Source: Oscillospiraceae bacterium (GTDB lineage Bacteria; Bacillota; Clostridia; Oscillospirales; Ruminococcaceae). From it: a stretch of 64,000 bases of DNA. Each line of letters opens with the position of its first letter. Position 1 is the first letter of the stretch. This document shows positions 59,711 to 64,000 of the stretch, in pieces. The stretch is taken from contig CAAGJO010000007.1 in the NCBI GenBank assembly GCA_900770285.1, positions 62,001-126,000 of the forward strand, given 5' to 3'. Below the pieces are notes generated by a model, which saw only the letters and a list, made by a program, of their open reading frames with translations, was not told where the DNA came from and did no database searches. The translations under genes and the position numbers were made by a program.

Positions 59711-61150
59711 TTATTTTTCCGTTGCTTTTAGTGCCTCCGCAACAACTTCTCTTTCATCAAAATGAATTACTTTTCCGCCGGCAAGAATCTGATAATCTTC
59801 GTGACCTTTTCCGGCTAACACTATAACATCGTCTTTTTCTGCATTTTCTATTGCCCAATAAATAGCTTTTCTTCTATCACAAATGGTTATATACGGAGTT
59901 GTTTTACCCTCAAGACCTACAAGAACCTCATTGATAATTTCCTGAGGATCCTCGTTTCTGGGATTATCCGATGTAACAATAAGAAAATCTGCATTATCAG
60001 CAGCAGCGGCAGCCATAAGCGGTCTCTTTTTTGCATCTCTGTTTCCCCCGCAGCCAAAAAGACATTTGACCTTACCCTTTGCTGAACCTTTTATTGCCGA
60101 AAGGACATTAACCAAAGCGTCGGGAGTATGTGCATAGTCACAGATAACCGTAAAATCCCTGCCGGTTGGAACAACCTCCGCTCTTCCTCTTACACCCTTC
60201 ATAGTATTAAGGGATGCAATAGTTTTCTCTACATCATATCCAAGACTTTCGCAGCAGGCTATTACTGCAAGCGAGTTTGAAACATTGAAAAGTCCCGGCA
60301 TTTTAAAATCAACATTATGTCTGCTCTTTCCGTCATAGAAAACATATTTAACTCCGCTTTCAGAGAGGAAAATATCTTCAGCACAGAAATCTGCTCTGCC
60401 TTCTGCAGAAAAGGTCTTAACGGGACAGCTTATTTCATTTTTTAGTCTTACACCATACTCATCGTCAATATTTATAATTGCTGTATCGCAAATCTCAAAC
60501 AGCATTTTCTTTGCCTGATAATAATTTTCCATAGTTCCGTGAACATCAAGATGATCTTGCGAAAGATTTGTAAATATGGCAGTTTTAAAGTGACAGCCTG
60601 CCACACGTTTCTGCTCAAGCCCCTGAGACGAAACCTCCATAACTACATATCTGCATTCAGCGTCAGCCATTTTCCTGAAAAGTTCAAAAAGTTCAAAAGG
60701 CTCAGGCGTTGTTCTTTCAGCGTGGATTATCTCATCACCGATTTCATTCTGACAGGTTCCGATAAGTCCTGTTTTGTATCCAAAATCAGACAACGCCTTT
60801 TTCAGCACAGTTGTAATTGTAGTCTTTCCGTTTGTGCCTGTTACGCCGATAAGCTCCATTTCTCTTTCGGGGTGACCAAACCATGCTGCGCAAAGCTTTG
60901 TATAAGCTTCCCGGGTATCATTAACAATAATCTGATTATCAATACCAATATTCTTTTCGGTCAAAACAACAGCGGCGCCCTTTTCAATCATCTGCTTTGC
61001 AACGGTATGCCCGTCAAACGTTTTTCCCTTAATGCATACGAACATTCCGCCTTTTTTCATTTCTTTTCTGTTGTCAGAAGTAAGATCGGTTATATCCATA
61101 TCAGGCAGATTCGTCTCTGCAATTCCTTCAATCAATTCATAAAGCTTCAT
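59711..61150 (-). CDS. murE: UDP-MurNAc-tripeptide synthetase, meso-DAP type
   Basis: A 479-residue MurE ligase. The ATP loop is GVTGTNGKTTITT near residue 110, and the substrate motif is DNPRNEDP near 395; DNPR is the signature for meso-diaminopimelate addition, so the peptidoglycan is predicted to carry meso-DAP. Length and start are typical. It lies 18 bp behind the PBP gene. Confidence 0.96.
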   Translation of the reverse strand: MKLYELIEGIAETNLPDMDITDLTSDNRKEMKKGGMFVCIKGKTFDGHTVAKQMIEKGAAVVLTEKNIGIDNQIIVNDTREAYTKLCAAWFGHPEREMELIGVTGTNGKTTITTVLKKALSDFGYKTGLIGTCQNEIGDEIIHAERTTPEPFELFELFRKMADAECRYVVMEVSSQGLEQKRVAGCHFKTAIFTNLSQDHLDVHGTMENYYQAKKMLFEICDTAIINIDDEYGVRLKNEISCPVKTFSAEGRADFCAEDIFLSESGVKYVFYDGKSRHNVDFKMPGLFNVSNSLAVIACCESLGYDVEKTIASLNTMKGVRGRAEVVPTGRDFTVICDYAHTPDALVNVLSAIKGSAKGKVKCLFGCGGNRDAKKRPLMAAAAADNADFLIVTSDNPRNEDPQEIINEVLVGLEGKTTPYITICDRRKAIYWAIENAEKDDVIVLAGKGHEDYQILAGGKVIHFDEREVVAEALKATEK

Positions 61151-61168
61151 AATCCATCATTCCTTTTT

Positions 61169-63502
61169 TTACTGTGACTGTACACTGCCTGCCACAAAGG
61201 TAACCGACACGGCTGTTCCCTTTGGCACTGACTTACCAGCCTCAACACTCTGGTCATCCGATGCAACGGCGCCGTCTTCATCAGATGCACTGCCGTTTAC
61301 CGTAAGATTCAGATCATACTGTTCAAGCACACTCTTTGCCTGCGCTTTGGTAAGTCCCGTTATGTCAGGTACTGTGACCACATTTGTTTCATAGGATTTA
61401 TCTGTATAAAGCACCACAGTGCCTCCCTTGTCAATTGATGTTCCGGCTGGCAGCTGTTTTACAACCGATTTTCCATTTCCCACAACCTCAACATCAAATC
61501 CCAGATTCTTGATTGTATTTTTAGCTTTTTCAACATCTGTATATTCTACATTAGGAACAGAAATCTGCATGCTGCTCATTTCTTCGTCAGTATACTCAGG
61601 AAAAAGGCCCAGATAAGGAAGTATATTTTGAAATACCTCAACACATACAGGAGCAGCAACTTCGCTTCCATAGAATTTTCCGCTTGTTGGATGGTCCACC
61701 ATTACAAGCATTATAACTTCAGGATCGTCTGCCGGTGCAAATGCACAATATGACGCAACATATGTTGTGCTGTTATCAGTATCGAGCTTTTGTGATGTAC
61801 CTGATTTACCGCCGATTCTGTAACCTTTTATATAGCAGTTAGAACCTTTGCTTCCGTTTACAACGCCCTCAAGCACAATTCTCATTTTCTTTGAAGTCTC
61901 TTCCGAGATCACCTGACGTTTAACTTCCGGCTGAATGCTTTTTACAACATTTCCGTTTGAATCGACAATCTTGTCAACAACATGAGGAGTCATAAGCTTT
62001 CCGCCGTTTATAGCAGCAGCATAAGCACATATCATCTGTATAGGAGTGATCTTGTTTGTCTGTCCGAAAGATGATGATGCAAGCTCTACGGGGCCCATCT
62101 TTGAAAGAGGCATATAAATACTTGTCGCTTCATTCGGCAGGTCAATGCCGGTAGGCTCTGTCAAACCATATGCCTTGAAATATTCACAGAATTTTTCTGC
62201 TCCAAGCTTTTGACCTATCTGTACGAATGCAGGGTTACAGGAGTTAAGCATTGCCTGTGCAAAGTTCTGAGAGCCATGGTCAGTGGTTGACCAGCAGTGA
62301 ATTTTAGCATCAGCAACCTGAATTGCAGTATTGCATGAGAATCTGTCCTCAGAAGTTATAACGTTTTCTTCCAAAGCCGACGAACCTGTAATTACCTTAA
62401 ATACCGAACCCGGAAAATAAAGTTCTGAAATAGCCTTGTTTTTCCATTGCTTTGACCACTCATTAAGTCTTTTTTCCGAGTATTCCTTAGAATCTTTATC
62501 CATAGCCGCAAGCTCATCGGCTACTTCTTCATTTGTAATTTTTGCAGGATCATTGGGGTCATAGCTGTAGTTTGTAGCCATGGCATATATCTGACCTGTT
62601 TTGGGGTTCATAATAATTCCGCAGGCACGCTCAGCCGGTTTATCCTTTTCCACAGCTTTGGCAAGTGCCGTCTCAAGATGATACTGAATATTCATATCAA
62701 TATTGAGATAGAGAGAATCTCCGTCCTGTGCATCATAGCTTTGCTTATATTTATACGGAATTTCCGTGCCGTTACGTGCTGTTGCAGTAACAACTCTGCC
62801 GTCTACACCTGCCAGATAATCATTATAATACTTCTCAAGCCCATTGTTGCCGTTGCCGTCATAATCAAGATTTCCTATCACGCTTGAAAGCATTGTGTTC
62901 TGCGGATAAAATCTCTTGGTTGTCGGGTCGCATCTTACGCCGTCAAGTTCCTCTTCCGTAAGGTAATCTTCAATCTTATCAGCTACAGTTTTTTCAACGC
63001 CGTTTTTGAGAATGACATACATCTGCTTTTCATCATTGATTTTTTCTTCAACGTCTGCACGGTCTAATTTCAGAGTCTTTGCAAGAAAGTCAACAAGGTC
63101 ACTGAAAGTCTGCTCTGAAGATTTCATTTCCTTGAGCCTGTCTTCATATTCACTGCGTTTATCTGAATCTTTTTCCTTTGCAAGAGCAGCTTTAACGTCA
63201 GAAATTTCTTCGTCCTTTTTGGAGATATAGTCATCCCAGAGCATTTTCTGATCGCAATAGACATTATAAACCGTTGAACTTTGAGCAAGTACCTGATTTG
63301 TGCTGTCATATATCGTGCCTCGGGAGGCTTTTACGACTGTACTTTTTACCTGCTGCGAATTCGCAAGCTCACGCCATTTATCTGATTCGGCAACCGCTGT
63401 TATAAATACTTTTATGCATATATAAACTGCTAAGATTATAACAAGTCCCATAACACCTATCATAAGCTTCTTTTTCATCTTAGAGGTAGGTTTGTCGGTC
63501 AT
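61169..63502 (-). CDS. SpoVD/FtsI-type class B PBP with PASTA domains
   Basis: A 777-residue transpeptidase: short cytoplasmic tail, membrane helix (residues 13-35), an N-terminal dimerisation domain with a coiled-coil insert (residues about 95-145), then the transpeptidase domain with Ser366-Val-Phe-Lys, SCN at 421-423 and KSGT near residue 560. Two C-terminal PASTA repeats (SVPNVEYTDVEKAKNTIKNL; TVPDITGLTKAQAKSVLEQY) follow. PASTA-tailed class B PBPs in Firmicutes act in division (PBP2B) or spore cortex (SpoVD); the place next to ftsL and murE suits either. I choose ATG 63502, 6 bases from AAAGGA. Confidence 0.92.
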   Translation of the reverse strand: MTDKPTSKMKKKLMIGVMGLVIILAVYICIKVFITAVAESDKWRELANSQQVKSTVVKASRGTIYDSTNQVLAQSSTVYNVYCDQKMLWDDYISKKDEEISDVKAALAKEKDSDKRSEYEDRLKEMKSSEQTFSDLVDFLAKTLKLDRADVEEKINDEKQMYVILKNGVEKTVADKIEDYLTEEELDGVRCDPTTKRFYPQNTMLSSVIGNLDYDGNGNNGLEKYYNDYLAGVDGRVVTATARNGTEIPYKYKQSYDAQDGDSLYLNIDMNIQYHLETALAKAVEKDKPAERACGIIMNPKTGQIYAMATNYSYDPNDPAKITNEEVADELAAMDKDSKEYSEKRLNEWSKQWKNKAISELYFPGSVFKVITGSSALEENVITSEDRFSCNTAIQVADAKIHCWSTTDHGSQNFAQAMLNSCNPAFVQIGQKLGAEKFCEYFKAYGLTEPTGIDLPNEATSIYMPLSKMGPVELASSSFGQTNKITPIQMICAYAAAINGGKLMTPHVVDKIVDSNGNVVKSIQPEVKRQVISEETSKKMRIVLEGVVNGSKGSNCYIKGYRIGGKSGTSQKLDTDNSTTYVASYCAFAPADDPEVIMLVMVDHPTSGKFYGSEVAAPVCVEVFQNILPYLGLFPEYTDEEMSSMQISVPNVEYTDVEKAKNTIKNLGFDVEVVGNGKSVVKQLPAGTSIDKGGTVVLYTDKSYETNVVTVPDITGLTKAQAKSVLEQYDLNLTVNGSASDEDGAVASDDQSVEAGKSVPKGTAVSVTFVAGSVQSQ

Positions 63503-63615
63503 AGCTGTTCCTTTCATATTAATTACATTCTCTCTTTTCGTTTAATAACAACTTTAGCGGCAATGCTAAAAAAGCAGCCGCTTTGATTGAATTATTCATA
63601 CATTAAATGTTTATT

Positions 63616-64000
63616 TTACTTAATTCCCAAATATTCCAATACGCCTGAAAACCAATTCTTGATTTTTACGAATGTGCTCTCCTTATCATCCTTTACGACT
63701 TCAGCAACCGTATCCTTAGGGACTTCAACATATTCTATCTGAGATTTATCAAGTTTTTTGAGTCCAAGCTCATCTTCGGCATATTTTTCAACATTTTTAA
63801 GTCCTGTCTTTGTGGCAAGTTCAGATTCAAGACTTACATTTTCACTTGTAAGCTGCGTCAGCTGCTGTTCCATTGCAGTCTGCTGTTCATAAAGCTCAGT
63901 CATTTCAACTTTGCCGTAAATAATAGAGCAGAAAAGTGCAAGCACAGCCAAAGCAACTCCCATATATTTTATAGTCTGATATTTCTTTGGCTTAAGTGCT
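63616..64000 (-). CDS. ftsL: FtsL-like septum protein, 5' end beyond window
   Basis: The frame is open up to the window edge, so the gene is cut at its N-terminus; 127 residues are visible. A basic stretch (LKPKKYQTIKY) precedes a membrane segment (MGVALAVLALFCSIIYG), a coiled coil with leucine/glutamine heptads (LYEQQTAMEQQLTQLTSENV) and a soluble tail. This is the architecture of FtsL/DivIC-like proteins at the head of Firmicute division-cell wall clusters. The true start is upstream; ATG 63963 within the frame would cut the basic tail. Confidence 0.8.
   Translation of the reverse strand, partial: ALKPKKYQTIKYMGVALAVLALFCSIIYGKVEMTELYEQQTAMEQQLTQLTSENVSLESELATKTGLKNVEKYAEDELGLKKLDKSQIEYVEVPKDTVAEVVKDDKESTFVKIKNWFSGVLEYLGIK

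Overview
The window looks like a chromosome segment of a spore-forming, anaerobic, low-GC clostridial Firmicute, most like the Ruminococcus/Oscillospiraceae group. The clues are the spore-coat cotJABC operon, a meso-DAP-type MurE, a SpoVD-like PBP with PASTA domains, an ANTAR regulator next to glutamine synthetase, a VTC/DUF4956/Cthe_2159 cluster and strong AGGAGG ribosome binding sites. The species cannot be fixed from sequence reading alone.

Layout. 1-9760: chromosomal housekeeping and surface genes: rqcH (cut by the window start), mag, nadA, a 157-bp tandem repeat, a tightly coupled vanW-dltA-dltC operon, cotJABC, an XRE repressor divergent from a zinc-ribbon membrane protein with four operator palindromes, and a small membrane protein. 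9762-31875: a probable integrative mobilizable element of about 22 kb, bounded by an 18-bp perfect direct repeat. The right copy is the 3' end of guaA. The left copy lies next to the hairpin that would be guaA's own terminator in the unoccupied chromosome. The mobility module is at the right (TnpV-like, MobV relaxase, oriT-like region, Rep ATPase, MobC-like, excisionase, tyrosine integrase, XRE repressor). The cargo is at the left: a PII protein with a ribose-type ABC transporter; a stand-alone FabF and an EamA exporter; then an operon of N-carbamoylsarcosine-amidase-like hydrolase, hydantoinase A and B, and an NCS1 permease fused to a cytidylate-kinase-like domain, with its own divergent 502-residue regulator.

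31864-49650: guaA, a second cytidylate-kinase-like protein, livFGMHK (branched-chain amino acid uptake), glutamine synthetase plus an ANTAR regulator behind a structured leader, fba, a preQ1-I riboswitch with queT, tRNA-Leu(CAG) with damaged duplicate pieces, the Cthe_2159/DUF4956/VTC cluster, a sensor kinase and a response regulator broken by a small deletion. 49780-64000: a zinc-ribbon protein, a SigH-like sigma factor, a lone class I fumarase beta subunit, and the division/cell-wall cluster on the minus strand (ftsL, PBP/spoVD, murE, murF, an mraY homologue with altered catalytic residues, ftsW, murG, murA, divIB, ftsZ).

Main conclusion: the most notable system is a mobile nitrogen-scavenging island in guaA. 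NCS1 uptake, ATP-dependent hydantoin ring opening (HyuA/HyuB) and an amidase resembling N-carbamoylsarcosine amidohydrolase together fit use of N-methylhydantoin (the creatinine deamination product) or a related hydantoin. The substrate is inferred, not shown. No creatinine deaminase lies in the window.
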